Positions 51,074 to 60,319 are shown, counted from the first letter of the stretch. The stretch: DNA of 64,000 nucleotides from Scandinavium ludwigii_A (GCA_050516505.1 CP191518.1:1736001-1800000), one strand, 5' to 3'. The notes: a model not told the origin generated them from the sequence alone. A program made the numbers and translations.

Positions 51074-52024
51074 TTACGTGCGCGGGAAAAGTGCGTTGAA
51101 CTGGGCGGCTATCTCATCGAGCAACGCAAAACGGCGGCGATACTCTGCGCGTTTCTTGCTGGCAATGTCTTCCAAAGATTTACGTTCCTGCGCCAGCGGT
51201 AGCTGCCACCGGAATGCATCGTTTTTAACCCCGTCTAACGATGCCCAGAACGCGTCGTAACTGGCATGGAAATGACGGCCTTTGCTGAAGCGATAACGGA
51301 GAGCGCGGAAAACGTGCCCATTATCACTGACGCCGGAGAGCGTGGTTATCCCGCACTCGGCAGCCATCAGGCCAAAGAATTCAACCAGAATACGTTTCGG
51401 GAATAGCCCATAACAGGCGCGGGTGGCGTGCTTTATCACTTCATGAGAAACGCTGCGGCGCGGCCCCTGCAGACCGCCGACGATGAGCTCCCAGCCGTCG
51501 TGGCTCCGGGCAACACTGAAGGTTGTGCTGGCCAAAACCGTATTGTCCGCGTCGCAAAACCACAGCGTGCTTTCGCCTTCACGTTCGGCCTTGTGCGCAC
51601 AGGAGGCGTAAAGCGTAAACAGTGCACCATCCTTGCCCTCAAAACTCAGTAGCTCTGTCGGTTCGGTGGCGGTTAATGCCGCGGCGAGTCGGGTGCTTTT
51701 AAGCGAGTCGATAAACTGATAATGGCCGACAATTGCTTGCGCACGCTGCGTTGATGATAATCCCCGCGCCAGATACTGGCGATGTGTTTTACTCGGCAGG
51801 GTGACCTGCGCGTTCAGCAGCCGCATGAAGTCCGGGCGCTTGCCGAGAGTGTCGAGCATCAGTCGGGTTGAGCGATAAAAAATCATCGTCCGCAGCAAAA
51901 ATTTCAGACGGTAGTCCGCTTTTTTCCAGATTGGCGCTGGCGCAAGTTTGCCGCTGACCAGTTCAGAAATAATATGTGAACGCGGTTCAGGTGAATAGGC
52001 GGAGTGCAGGGTGTTGTCCGACAT
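51074..52024 (-). CDS. VirK/YbjX family protein (DUF535)
   Basis: 316 residues of the DUF535 family: FLLRTMIFYRSTRLMLDTL, YQFIDSL, FEGKDGALFTLYASCAHKAEREGESTLWFCD, VGGLQGPRRSVSHEVIKHATRACYGLFPKRILVEFFGLMAAECGI, SDNGHVFRALRYRFSKGRHFHASYDAFW. No signal or membrane span. Salmonella VirK and Shigella VirK influence envelope properties and antimicrobial peptide resistance; mechanism unknown. It is monocistronic on minus, divergent from pphA, and absent from this place in E. coli. Confidence 0.9.
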   Translation of the reverse strand: MSDNTLHSAYSPEPRSHIISELVSGKLAPAPIWKKADYRLKFLLRTMIFYRSTRLMLDTLGKRPDFMRLLNAQVTLPSKTHRQYLARGLSSTQRAQAIVGHYQFIDSLKSTRLAAALTATEPTELLSFEGKDGALFTLYASCAHKAEREGESTLWFCDADNTVLASTTFSVARSHDGWELIVGGLQGPRRSVSHEVIKHATRACYGLFPKRILVEFFGLMAAECGITTLSGVSDNGHVFRALRYRFSKGRHFHASYDAFWASLDGVKNDAFRWQLPLAQERKSLEDIASKKRAEYRRRFALLDEIAAQFNALFPRT

Positions 52025-52053
52025 GATAATAACCTCATCATTTTTCTGAGGCT

Positions 52054-52082
52054 ATTCTAACGGCCGGTGAGGTTAATCTTAA
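52054..52082 (-). promoter_or_regulatory. Predicted promoter of the VirK-like gene
   Basis: Minus-strand TTAAGA, 17 bases, TAGAAT, 30 bases before the start codon. Confidence 0.55.
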
Positions 52083-52187
52083 TGCACGCACAGACTTTAT
52101 TCCGCGTTCGTTTATACTTGATTTACGTTTTTCAAAAAGCGTAAGGCTCTCCGTGAATCCCCTATACTTAAACCAGGGGGCAACGCT

Positions 52188-52832
52188 ATGTATCAACGAA
52201 TTGACGGCAAAGCCTGGCGGCATATATGGCTCATTGGCGACCTGCATGGTTGTTTTAATTTGTTGATGCCTAAACTCCGGGCTCACGAATTTAATCCTTA
52301 TCAGGATGTACTTATCTCCGTTGGTGACCTGATTGATCGGGGGCCCGACAGTCTCAGATGCCTTGAACTTATTCATCAAAAATGGTTTTTCACTATTCGA
52401 GGAAATCACGAGCAAATGGCGATGGATGCGCTTGAGCATCAGCAATTATCACTGTGGGAATTGAACGGGGGAGCGTGGTTTGAACACTGCACGGAAAATG
52501 AGCAGCTTGAGGCCCGTCGTCGACTAAAGGCCTGTCATGACTTGCCGTATATCATTGAAGTGGATGCCGATTCTGGTGTGCATGTGGTGGCACATGCCGA
52601 TTATCCGGCCGCACATTATCAGTGGCAACAGAACGTAGACTGGCATCGGGTACTGTGGGATCGGCAGCGGTTGAGCGACCATTTAGCAGGGAATCATTCC
52701 CCTATCGATGGCGCGGATCACTTCTGGTTTGGGCACACGCCGTTAAAGCACCGTTATGATGTGCTCAATCAGCATTACATCGATACCGGTGCGGTGTTTG
52801 GCGGTGAGTTGACACTGGTCCAGCTTCAGTAG
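52188..52832 (+). CDS. pphA: Serine/threonine protein phosphatase PphA
   Basis: 214 residues with the PPP-family metal-binding motifs GDLHGCF, GDLIDRGPDS and GNHEQMAMDALEH, plus HVVAHADYP. E. coli PphA (PrpA) dephosphorylates Ser/Thr/Tyr residues and affects the Cpx and heat-shock responses. TATACT at 52163-52168 may be its -10. Its stop codon touches the yebW stop on the other strand. Confidence 0.96.
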   Translation: MYQRIDGKAWRHIWLIGDLHGCFNLLMPKLRAHEFNPYQDVLISVGDLIDRGPDSLRCLELIHQKWFFTIRGNHEQMAMDALEHQQLSLWELNGGAWFEHCTENEQLEARRRLKACHDLPYIIEVDADSGVHVVAHADYPAAHYQWQQNVDWHRVLWDRQRLSDHLAGNHSPIDGADHFWFGHTPLKHRYDVLNQHYIDTGAVFGGELTLVQLQ

Positions 52833-53024
52833 TTACAAATCGCTGTATTCCTGCGCCGGACGCCAGAAACCGTCAATAAAATCCTCAACCGGGAAGCAAC
52901 CGCCATGCCTTAATCTCTGCGCGTCCATTGCCCGTACGCATTGCGGTTCGGTGTTATAGACGTCCACCACAATGTCTTCGCAGCCGCCATCGAGATAACA
53001 AATAAACAAAACCAGAGCGAACAT
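52833..53024 (-). CDS. yebW: Small protein YebW
   Basis: 63 residues, same length as E. coli YebW: MFALVLFICYLDGGCEDIVVDVYN and GGCFPVEDFIDGFWRPAQEYSDL. A short hydrophobic N terminus and four to five cysteines suggest export or membrane association; function unknown. It abuts pphA tail to tail. Confidence 0.93.
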   Translation of the reverse strand: MFALVLFICYLDGGCEDIVVDVYNTEPQCVRAMDAQRLRHGGCFPVEDFIDGFWRPAQEYSDL

Positions 53025-53089
53025 TGCATCCTCACACTCTTGCGCGGTGCCTTAAGTGTAAGAGAAATAAGCGAAATACGAAAATAAAT

Positions 53090-53113
53090 AACCCGCCTAA
53101 AATTGGGCGGGTT
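53090..53113 (-). terminator. Terminator of yebV
   Basis: 8-bp stem AACCCGCC / GGCGGGTT with an 8-base loop; on minus it is followed by ATTTATTTTC. It lies nine bases after the yebV stop. Confidence 0.8.
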
Positions 53114-53121
53114 CCTTTGAA

Positions 53122-53361
53122 TCAAGCTAAGCGCATGACCCAGGCATCGGACTTACTGTCATAGTGTTTGCGGTATAGAACAGAGTGTTCCCCATCGAGA
53201 ATGGCGGGAACGCTGGTTTCGGCATCCCAGGCATCGAGTTGCATGCATAAATCAGGGTCAGATTTACAGGGAATGCTTAACGTTCGCTCCCCTTGCTGCT
53301 CGCCATGCAGCTCGCCGTCATCAATTTCAAAGGCGCCGATTCGTACGCTGGTTTTGGTCAT
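53122..53361 (-). CDS. yebV: Small protein YebV
   Basis: 79 residues (E. coli 78): TSVRIGAFEIDDGELHGEQQGERTLSIPCKSDPDLCMQLDAWD and the tail SVLYRKHYDSKSDAWVMRLA. A sigma-S-dependent stress-induced protein in E. coli with no assigned activity. CGGAGAG precedes the ATG. Confidence 0.93.
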   Translation of the reverse strand: MTKTSVRIGAFEIDDGELHGEQQGERTLSIPCKSDPDLCMQLDAWDAETSVPAILDGEHSVLYRKHYDSKSDAWVMRLA

Positions 53362-53476
53362 AATGCTCTCCGGTTATCTGCTTCGTTGTGGTATGACCAG
53401 TTAGGTCTTCCCATTTTTTAGCGTAGACAAGGGCGAGCATTTTGCCAGTCAGAACGTGCTTATTTTTGGCTCAGCG

Positions 53477-54919
53477 TTACGCTTTGCCAGCGAACAATTT
53501 GCCGTCCCGGACCAGCTCACGTGGATAGCTATTCTTGATGCGCGAACCGACTTTTTTCGCCAGTCCCAACGGATGTCCCTGAAAGGTCACGATAACATCA
53601 TCACGCGCGGGTGGCGTTTCCGGCCAGACATCGCGTCCGCGATACCACTCTTCGGCTTCCGCCTGCGTCAGTTCGAAGCGCGCACTTTTTTCGCCCGCCA
53701 GAGCGATAACGGCTTCATGCTGCCAGCGGAACCCTTTATTGAAAGTCTCGGCCAGACGCAGGCCGATGCGGGAAAAACGTACCTTGCCAAGCAACGGCTC
53801 AATCTCCGCCGGGAAGAGCCAGATCTCCTTATCGCGCTGCCAGAGATTCAGATTTTCTTCCCAGTGCAAACCCACGGCCGCCGCCGCCTGTTTCACCGCC
53901 AAAGACTCACGGGTTCGCATCGGCAGGAAAGGGAATTTGCCGACTTTGTAGCCCGGCGCGGGCAGGGCTTCAATGGCCGCGGTTTTTTTCAGCCGCGCGA
54001 CAAAGAATCCTTCGCAATCGAAAATCTGTGGGAAGACGTGCAGGAAACCTTCAGGGGTCAGTGCCTGGGTTGCGCCGTCGAATAGCGTGTCGAGCGGCAT
54101 GATTTCGACCGCCTGTGGATAGCGCGCCAGCAGCCAGCTCAGCACATCCTCGTTTTCGTCACGGTTCAGCGTGCATGTGGAATATACCAGCGTGCCGCCG
54201 GGGCGCAGCGCATGAAACGCGCTGTCGATCAGCTCGCGTTGGGTCTGGGCTATGTCGAGATTGCTTTCCTGAGACCAGTTCTTTAACGCATCGGGATCTT
54301 TGCGCACCACGCCTTCGCCGGAGCAAGGGGCGTCGAGCAAAATGGCATCAAAGGATTCCGGAAGGGCAGCGCCGAATACGCGACCATCAAAATGGGTGAG
54401 GGCAACGTTGCTGATCCCACAGCGGCTGATATTGGCGTGCAGGACTTTCACCCGACTGGCGGAAAACTCGTTGGCCAAAATAGCGCCCTGGTTACCCATT
54501 CGCGCAGCAATTTGCGTTGTTTTTGAACCCGGTGCGGCGGCAACGTCCATCACCCGTTGAGGCTGATTGTTATCAGCAAACAGCGCGGTGACCGGCAGCA
54601 TTGAGCTGGCTTCTTGAATGTAAAACAGACCACTCAGGTGCTCGGCCGTGCTGCCGAGCGGCAGGGCATCTTCGTCTTCGCGTTCAAGCCAGAAACCTTC
54701 CTCACACCACGGAATGGGTGTGAGTTGCCAGCGATAAGGCGCAACCAGTTGCAGAAAATCCGGAACAGAAATTTTGAGTGTGTTAACACGGATACTTCGG
54801 CGCAGCGGGCGCTGGCAGGCGGCGATGAAATCGTCGAAGGAGAGATGAGTCGGCATTGCTGCACGCATCACCTCAAGAAAGGAGTCAGGAAGATAAGCCA
54901 CTAAACGCACCAAATTCAT
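53477..54919 (-). CDS. rsmF: 16S rRNA m5C1407 methyltransferase RsmF
   Basis: 480 residues. SAM site MDVAAAPGSKTTQIAARMG; the two cysteines of the RNA m5C mechanism are in LLDAPCSGEGVVRKDP and VYSTCTLNRDENEDV; the C-terminal PUA-like region ends GSRIKNSYPRELVRDGKLF. It methylates C1407 in the decoding centre of 16S rRNA. It lies 60 bases after letB in the same direction with a strong hairpin between. Confidence 0.97.
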   Translation of the reverse strand: MNLVRLVAYLPDSFLEVMRAAMPTHLSFDDFIAACQRPLRRSIRVNTLKISVPDFLQLVAPYRWQLTPIPWCEEGFWLEREDEDALPLGSTAEHLSGLFYIQEASSMLPVTALFADNNQPQRVMDVAAAPGSKTTQIAARMGNQGAILANEFSASRVKVLHANISRCGISNVALTHFDGRVFGAALPESFDAILLDAPCSGEGVVRKDPDALKNWSQESNLDIAQTQRELIDSAFHALRPGGTLVYSTCTLNRDENEDVLSWLLARYPQAVEIMPLDTLFDGATQALTPEGFLHVFPQIFDCEGFFVARLKKTAAIEALPAPGYKVGKFPFLPMRTRESLAVKQAAAAVGLHWEENLNLWQRDKEIWLFPAEIEPLLGKVRFSRIGLRLAETFNKGFRWQHEAVIALAGEKSARFELTQAEAEEWYRGRDVWPETPPARDDVIVTFQGHPLGLAKKVGSRIKNSYPRELVRDGKLFAGKA

Positions 54920-54942
54920 AAACGGGTGCGCAGTTTAGCACA

Positions 54943-54972
54943 GCGACTCCGGCTTCTTACAGCCGGAGTCGC
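54943..54972. repeat. 12-bp intercistronic hairpin between letB and rsmF
   Basis: GCGACTCCGGCT / AGCCGGAGTCGC with a 6-base loop. It begins seven bases after the letB stop but lacks a U-run on minus, so it may protect the letB 3' end or lower rsmF expression. Confidence 0.7.
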
Positions 54973-54979
54973 TTCGCAA

Positions 54980-57616
54980 TTAGCGTGGCAGCGCGGTGCC
55001 CCATTCACGCCACTCTTTCGGTTCTGCATCCTGCAACAGGAAGTGCTTATTTTCCTGCGCTTTCGGCGCGAGCGGTGTGCCTGGCGGAGTGGCAAAGGCA
55101 ATGCCGCCGCGAATGAACTGGTTGAAGGTCCCGGTTTTCACTACACCGCCGATGATACCGAAATCGAGGCTGTAGCCGGACGCCAGCCAGAATACCGAGT
55201 TATTGCGCACCAGATGCTGATAGCGCTGACTGATACGCAGGCCCACCATCACGCGGTCTGAGAGCGAGCCCAGATGCAGGCCGGTCACCGTACCCACTTC
55301 AATGCCGCGGAACAGAACAGGTGTGCCGATGCTCAACGATCCGGCTTCCGGCGCTTCGACGATGATACTCAGGCCGTCGAGATATCGGGAGTCGGTGATG
55401 GTCGCTTCCTGCAGCTCAAAATCGCGGCGTGGATTGCTGCTACGGCCGGGTTCCACGTTGATGTATGGCTGCAAGATGGTGTCCAGGTGCTCAACGCCTG
55501 CCGCTGATATCTGAGGCGTGACCACCGAGAAGCGGGTTCCGCTTCGGGCAAAGGTGTTTACGTATTCCGGGTAGAGTACTGCTTTCGCCTGCACTTCATT
55601 GCGAGCAGTTATCAGCGTCAGGGTCTGAATTTGTCCGATATCAATGCCCAGGTAGCGAATCGGCATACCCTCGGCAAGTTTCCCGGCATCAAAGGTGTGC
55701 AGGGTAATTTGCCCCCCTACGGCGCGAGCCGCGGTTTCGGAAGGATACAGAATACGTTTATCGCCTTTACGCGCGCCAGCACTTGCGCCACTGAGGTTAT
55801 CGAAGCTGATAGCCCCGCGCAGTGCCCGGGAGAGTGGGGCGGCCTGAACCGTCAGCCCGCTGCCGTTCAACTGCACTTTTGCGCCACCCTCTGCCCAGAA
55901 CACGCTGTTTTTGGTCAGAAGCTGGCGGTATTCGGGTTTGACGTGCAGGTCGATATCGAAAGCGTTAGCGCGTGGGCGAACGGTGATCACTTCCCCGACT
56001 TCAAATTTACGATACAGCACGACAGAACCGGCCTGGACGTCCGGCAGCGTGTCGGCAGTAAGCGTCATCGTTGTCGTCGGCAGTTCACCGAGACTGTTTT
56101 CAATCGCTTTTTCGAGGTTGGCAAACAGTGGATAGCTCTGCTTCATCGGGCCTTTTTCACCCGGCAGAATGCGAATGCCGCCGCTGAGCCACTCACTGGC
56201 GCTGGCTCCGAGGAATTCAATACCGTCGAGACCGACTTTGACGTCCACGCGGCTGTTGACCACGAATTTGCTGTCACCGTGTACCAGGTCACGATATTGC
56301 GGATCGATGGCTACCGAGAAGGATACCCCTTTGTTGTTCAGCGTACGCTCGAGTACCTGACCAATTTTAATGCCGTGCAGAATAATGGGCTGGCCGGCCT
56401 CGACGCCGTAGGACTCTGGCGCATTCAGGGTGAGCGTGGCAACGCCAGGTTCCTGCAATAGCGTTTTATCGGCAGGGACGACCACGAAATGCTTACGCGG
56501 TTCGCCTTCACCGGGCACCAGTTCAAAAGTGCTGCCCGTGAGCAAGGCACTGAGATTAGTATTCTCAAGCGACAGTTTCGGATTACGCAGTTCGATTCGG
56601 GTTTTGTCGCGCAGCAAATTCACCACGCTCGGATCGACGGTCATTTCACCGCTCACCGCGCCGCCTGGATTGAGATCCAGTTTGGTCAGCTGTCCGACTT
56701 CCAGGCCCTGATACATCAACGCGGTCGAACCGGCTTTCAGACCCGTACCGTCTGGCAGGTCCAGTTTCACGATCACCCCGCGCTGGCTGTGGGCCAAATC
56801 GGCGTACAGACCAAACTCATCGTTCTGAGTCGCGGCTTTTGAATCTTCGGGGGAATCAAAGGCAATCGCGCCATTCACCAGCGCGGCCAGACTTTCAAGC
56901 TGGACTTTCGCCCCGCTCAGCCCAACATCGGCTTTTATCCCGGAGACGTTCCAGAAACGGCTGCCTTTTTTCACCAGATTGGTGAAGCGGCGGTCGATCA
57001 GGATATCAATGGTGACACCCTGTTTATTGGCGTTGATCGCGTAGTCATACACGCGTCCGACCGGGATTTTGCGGAAGTACACCAGCGAGCCGCTATTGAG
57101 CGATCCTAAATCCGGCGCGTGAAGATGAATCATCAGCTCGCCATTGTTCAGGCGATATTTCGGCTGGGTATCCAGCGCGGTAAAGTGATCTTTCTTCTCG
57201 CCTTTACCGGGCATCATGCCGATATAGTTCCCGCCGACCAGCGCATCCAGACCGGACACGCCTGCCAGCGACGCCTTAGGCGTGACAAGCCAGAACTGCG
57301 TTTCTTCACGCAGCGCATCTTTCATATCGCCTTTTATACTGGCCTTCACCTCAATGCGATTGAGGTTTTTGGCCAGGCTAATTTCCTGAACGGTCCCTAC
57401 CTCGACGCCCTGATAACGGACAGGGGTGCGGCCGGGGACGATACCGTCGGCTGAGATGAAATCAATAGTGACCGTTGTGCCACGATCTTCAAAACTGTTC
57501 CAGATAAGCCAGCCAGCAATGAGCAGGGCGATTACCGGCAGCAGCCAGAAAGGGGAAATACGGCGTTTTGTTTTAATTCTCGCTTCAGTCGGTGAAGCGG
57601 GCGTTTCCTGACTCAT
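54980..57616 (-). CDS. letB: Lipid transport protein LetB (YebT), seven MCE domains
   Basis: 878 residues from ATG 57616 (MSQETPASPTEARIKTKRRISPFWLLP), as in E. coli. One N-terminal membrane helix (WLLPVIALLIAGWLIW) is followed by seven tandem MCE modules, recognisable by repeated openings such as GIVPGRTPVRYQGVEVGTV, GSLNSGSLVYFRKIPVGRV, GLKAGSTALMYQGLEVGQL, GVEAGQPIILHGIKIGQV and GSLSIGTPVLFRGIEVGTV. Hexamers form a tunnel across the periplasm for lipids. It overlaps letA by 32 bases. Confidence 0.97.
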   Translation of the reverse strand: MSQETPASPTEARIKTKRRISPFWLLPVIALLIAGWLIWNSFEDRGTTVTIDFISADGIVPGRTPVRYQGVEVGTVQEISLAKNLNRIEVKASIKGDMKDALREETQFWLVTPKASLAGVSGLDALVGGNYIGMMPGKGEKKDHFTALDTQPKYRLNNGELMIHLHAPDLGSLNSGSLVYFRKIPVGRVYDYAINANKQGVTIDILIDRRFTNLVKKGSRFWNVSGIKADVGLSGAKVQLESLAALVNGAIAFDSPEDSKAATQNDEFGLYADLAHSQRGVIVKLDLPDGTGLKAGSTALMYQGLEVGQLTKLDLNPGGAVSGEMTVDPSVVNLLRDKTRIELRNPKLSLENTNLSALLTGSTFELVPGEGEPRKHFVVVPADKTLLQEPGVATLTLNAPESYGVEAGQPIILHGIKIGQVLERTLNNKGVSFSVAIDPQYRDLVHGDSKFVVNSRVDVKVGLDGIEFLGASASEWLSGGIRILPGEKGPMKQSYPLFANLEKAIENSLGELPTTTMTLTADTLPDVQAGSVVLYRKFEVGEVITVRPRANAFDIDLHVKPEYRQLLTKNSVFWAEGGAKVQLNGSGLTVQAAPLSRALRGAISFDNLSGASAGARKGDKRILYPSETAARAVGGQITLHTFDAGKLAEGMPIRYLGIDIGQIQTLTLITARNEVQAKAVLYPEYVNTFARSGTRFSVVTPQISAAGVEHLDTILQPYINVEPGRSSNPRRDFELQEATITDSRYLDGLSIIVEAPEAGSLSIGTPVLFRGIEVGTVTGLHLGSLSDRVMVGLRISQRYQHLVRNNSVFWLASGYSLDFGIIGGVVKTGTFNQFIRGGIAFATPPGTPLAPKAQENKHFLLQDAEPKEWREWGTALPR

Positions 57617-58868
57617 GTGCATCCCAAAGTAAGCGGCTGTCCAGCCATTCAACAGCAAGAATAGTCAATATTACCGCAGCACCGAAATAAAACGCAGCGG
57701 GTCCCATAGTAAAAGCAAGTAACTGATCGCGATTGATAAGCGACATCATTAGCGAGATGACGAATAAATCGAGCATCGACCAGCGACCAATCCAGGTGAC
57801 AAAGCGCAACAGAAGTATTCGGGTTCTGAGCCCTTGTTCACATTTGAAGTGAATCGATATCAACAGGGTAAGCATCACCAGCACTTTGGTAAAGGGCACA
57901 AGGATACTGGCAATGAAAACCACGGCCGCCACCGGAATGTTGCTGCTGCCGAGCGAGATGATACCGGAAAGAATGGTGTCTTCCTGACGCGCGCCATTCA
58001 CATAAATGACGGAGATCGGCAACAGGTTCGCGGGAAGCAGGAAAATCATTGAGGCAATCAACGCGGCCCAGCACTTCTGTAGGCTGTTAGCCCGGCGGTG
58101 GCGCAGCGGAATATGGCAACGGCGACAACGTCCGCGGGAGTCAGCGAATCCGGTGTGGTGGCAACCGAGACACACCTGCAAACCCGGGTCCGCACGTTGG
58201 GCCGGGCGCTGCGGGTAAAAGCGGTCCCACAACTGTTCTACATTAAGATGAATGAGCGTCAGAATACTCAGCAGCACCAGCGATATGAACGCTATCAGGC
58301 CAACCCCCGGCTGGAGAAACGCGTAATCCTGAACCTTGATGGACGCCACACCCACGCCGACCAGGTAGATATCGAGCATCACCCATTCCTTGAGCTTTTC
58401 GAGCATCAGTAGAACCGGGCGAAGATTCATGCCGAGAATATTACCCAGCCACAAATAGGCGATGGCAATGACCAGTACCAGCGGCGCACCGACGCTGCAA
58501 AACAGCACCATCGCGGCAGGAATAGGGTCGCCCTGATCGGTCATCTGCCAGATACCCTGCAACAGGTTGGCGTCGATACGCACGCCGAGCAGATGCAAAC
58601 GCAGCAGCGGTTCGCTCCACGCAAAAGGCATCAGCAGCAGCATGGTCACCGCCATTGCCGCCAGGCGCGTTAAAGACCAGTCGCGCCCGTCACGAATTTT
58701 TGCGTCGCAGCGAGGGCAATATGCGCTTTGTGACGCTTTTACCACGGGCAGGGTAAAAAGGGTGTCACATTGCGGACAGCGGTGATACTCCACGGGCGTC
58801 AGTGGGTTACCAATCGCGTGGACGATGATTTTTTTGCCCGGCGATATTTGAGAAGCTCTTAGTGCCAT
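57585..58868 (-). CDS. letA: Inner-membrane protein LetA (YebS, PqiA family)
   Basis: 427 residues. Two zinc-ribbon-like segments, CPQCDTLFTLPVVKASQSAYCPRCDAKI and CLGCHHTGFADSRGRCRRCHIPL, alternate with two groups of four membrane helices, the PqiA architecture. It is the permease partner of LetB in envelope lipid transport. The overlap with letB indicates coupled translation. It is divergent from msrC. Confidence 0.96.
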   Translation of the reverse strand: MALRASQISPGKKIIVHAIGNPLTPVEYHRCPQCDTLFTLPVVKASQSAYCPRCDAKIRDGRDWSLTRLAAMAVTMLLLMPFAWSEPLLRLHLLGVRIDANLLQGIWQMTDQGDPIPAAMVLFCSVGAPLVLVIAIAYLWLGNILGMNLRPVLLMLEKLKEWVMLDIYLVGVGVASIKVQDYAFLQPGVGLIAFISLVLLSILTLIHLNVEQLWDRFYPQRPAQRADPGLQVCLGCHHTGFADSRGRCRRCHIPLRHRRANSLQKCWAALIASMIFLLPANLLPISVIYVNGARQEDTILSGIISLGSSNIPVAAVVFIASILVPFTKVLVMLTLLISIHFKCEQGLRTRILLLRFVTWIGRWSMLDLFVISLMMSLINRDQLLAFTMGPAAFYFGAAVILTILAVEWLDSRLLWDAHESGNARFTD

Positions 58869-59012
58869 TTATTCGCTTTTGAAATGAATGTATAACTCTA
58901 TCTTAACCTATGAACGGATTCATCTTGAGCCCGAACGCATTTAATGCTTATTTTATTAGGCTATGCGTCGGCACTGACCGGCTTGGAATTAAGTACAATA
59001 AGTGATTGAATA

Positions 59013-59510
59013 ATGAGCAAATCAGAGTTTTACGCGGATCTTAACCGCGATTTTCAGGCATTAATGGCAGGTGAAACCAGTTTTTTAGCCACACTCTCTA
59101 ATACCAGCGCGCTGTTGTATGAGCGCCTGACCGACGTTAATTGGGCCGGTTTTTATCTGCTCGAGGGCGACACGCTGGTTTTAGGTCCTTTCCAGGGCAA
59201 AATTGCCTGCGTACGTATCCCGGTCGGTCGCGGCGTTTGCGGCACGGCGGTGTCGGAAAATCGCGTACAGCGAGTGGAAGACGTCCACGCCTTTGCCGGT
59301 CATATCGCCTGTGACGCGGCAAGCAACTCCGAAATCGTGCTGCCTCTGGTGGTTAACGGAAAAATTATCGGTGTGCTGGATATCGACAGCCCTGAGTATT
59401 CCCGCTTCAGCACTGAAGATGAACAGGGGCTCAGTGAGCTGGTTGATCACCTTGAAAAGCTGCTTGCGGCCACCGATTATCACAAATTCTTTCAGCCTGT
59501 CGCAGGATAA
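59013..59510 (+). CDS. msrC: Free methionine-(R)-sulfoxide reductase
   Basis: 165 residues, a GAF-domain enzyme. The redox cysteines are in GKIACVRIPVGRGVCGTAV and HIACDAASNSEIVLPL, and VNWAGFYLLEGDTLVLGPFQG is typical. It reduces free methionine-R-sulfoxide with thioredoxin in the cytoplasm. No AGGA site is obvious; the ATG after TTGAATA matches the family start. Confidence 0.96.
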   Translation: MSKSEFYADLNRDFQALMAGETSFLATLSNTSALLYERLTDVNWAGFYLLEGDTLVLGPFQGKIACVRIPVGRGVCGTAVSENRVQRVEDVHAFAGHIACDAASNSEIVLPLVVNGKIIGVLDIDSPEYSRFSTEDEQGLSELVDHLEKLLAATDYHKFFQPVAG

Positions 59511-59537
59511 TCAACGGATAACGTAGCATTTACCGAT

Positions 59538-59557
59538 GGCGTCATTATAATGACGCC
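59538..59557. repeat. Perfect 20-bp palindrome between msrC and proQ
   Basis: GGCGTCATTATAATGACGCC, with TATAAT at its centre (59546-59551). It has no loop and no good -35 at the right distance. It could be an operator over a proQ promoter or a mRNA end structure of msrC. Confidence 0.6.
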
Positions 59558-59607
59558 TGTTCATGCCCGCGGTATGTTGGCTACGTCCGTTGTAATCAGG
59601 AAATTTC

Positions 59608-60300
59608 ATGGAAAATCAACCTAAGTTGAATAGCAGTAAAGAAGTTATCGCATTTCTGGCCGAACGATTCCCACAGTGTTTCAGCGCTGAAGGTGAAGCA
59701 CGCCCACTGAAAATTGGTATTTTTCAGGATCTGGTAGCGCGCGTTGAGGGTGAAATGAACCTCAGCAAAACCCAGCTTCGTTCCGCCTTACGTCTTTATA
59801 CGTCCAGCTGGCGCTATCTGTACGGCATCAAAGCGGGTGCAACCCGTGTTGATCTCGACGGAAACCCGTGCGGCGAGCTGGATGAGCAGCATGTGACTCA
59901 TGCGCGTCAGCAGCTTGAAGAAGCGAAGGCCCGTGTGCAGGCACAGCGTGCAGAACAGCAGGCTAAAAAACGTGAAGCTGCCATTGCGGCAGGTGAGCCG
60001 GTTGATGCCCCACGTCGTGAACGCAAACCGCGTCCAGCTGCACCACGCAAAGAGGCTGGTGCGAATAAACCGCGTCCGGCGGCTAAACCTGCGGCGGCAA
60101 AAGCACCACGTCCGGCACGTGAGGAGCGTCTTACTCCGGTATCTGACATCTCTGAGCTGAGCGTTGGCCAGTCTCTGAAAGTCAAAGCGGGTAACAACGC
60201 AATGGACGCCACTGTACTGGAAATCACCAAAGATGGCGTTCGTGTACAGCTGACTTCTGGTATGTCAATGATTGTACGCACAGAACACTTGATGTTCTGA
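59608..60300 (+). CDS. proQ: RNA chaperone ProQ
   Basis: 230 residues. The FinO-like N domain (EVIAFLAERFPQCFSAEGEARPLKIGIFQDL, LRLYTSSWRYLYGIKAGATRVDLDG) binds RNA 3' hairpins. A basic Pro/Ala/Lys-rich linker (residues ~108-175) leads to a C-terminal Tudor-like domain (LSVGQSLKVKAGNNAMDATVLEITKDGVRVQL). It is a global sRNA/mRNA-binding protein. prc follows after 19 bases, and the pair is co-transcribed in E. coli. Confidence 0.98.
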   Translation: MENQPKLNSSKEVIAFLAERFPQCFSAEGEARPLKIGIFQDLVARVEGEMNLSKTQLRSALRLYTSSWRYLYGIKAGATRVDLDGNPCGELDEQHVTHARQQLEEAKARVQAQRAEQQAKKREAAIAAGEPVDAPRRERKPRPAAPRKEAGANKPRPAAKPAAAKAPRPAREERLTPVSDISELSVGQSLKVKAGNNAMDATVLEITKDGVRVQLTSGMSMIVRTEHLMF

Positions 60301-60319
60301 AACGGAGGCCGGGCCTGGC

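Noticed and set aside
52109..52125. PhoP-box-like CGTTTA-N5-GATTTA between the VirK-like gene and pphA
   Set aside because: Second half matches poorly and its spacing to the nearest -10 on either strand is wrong for PhoP activation.
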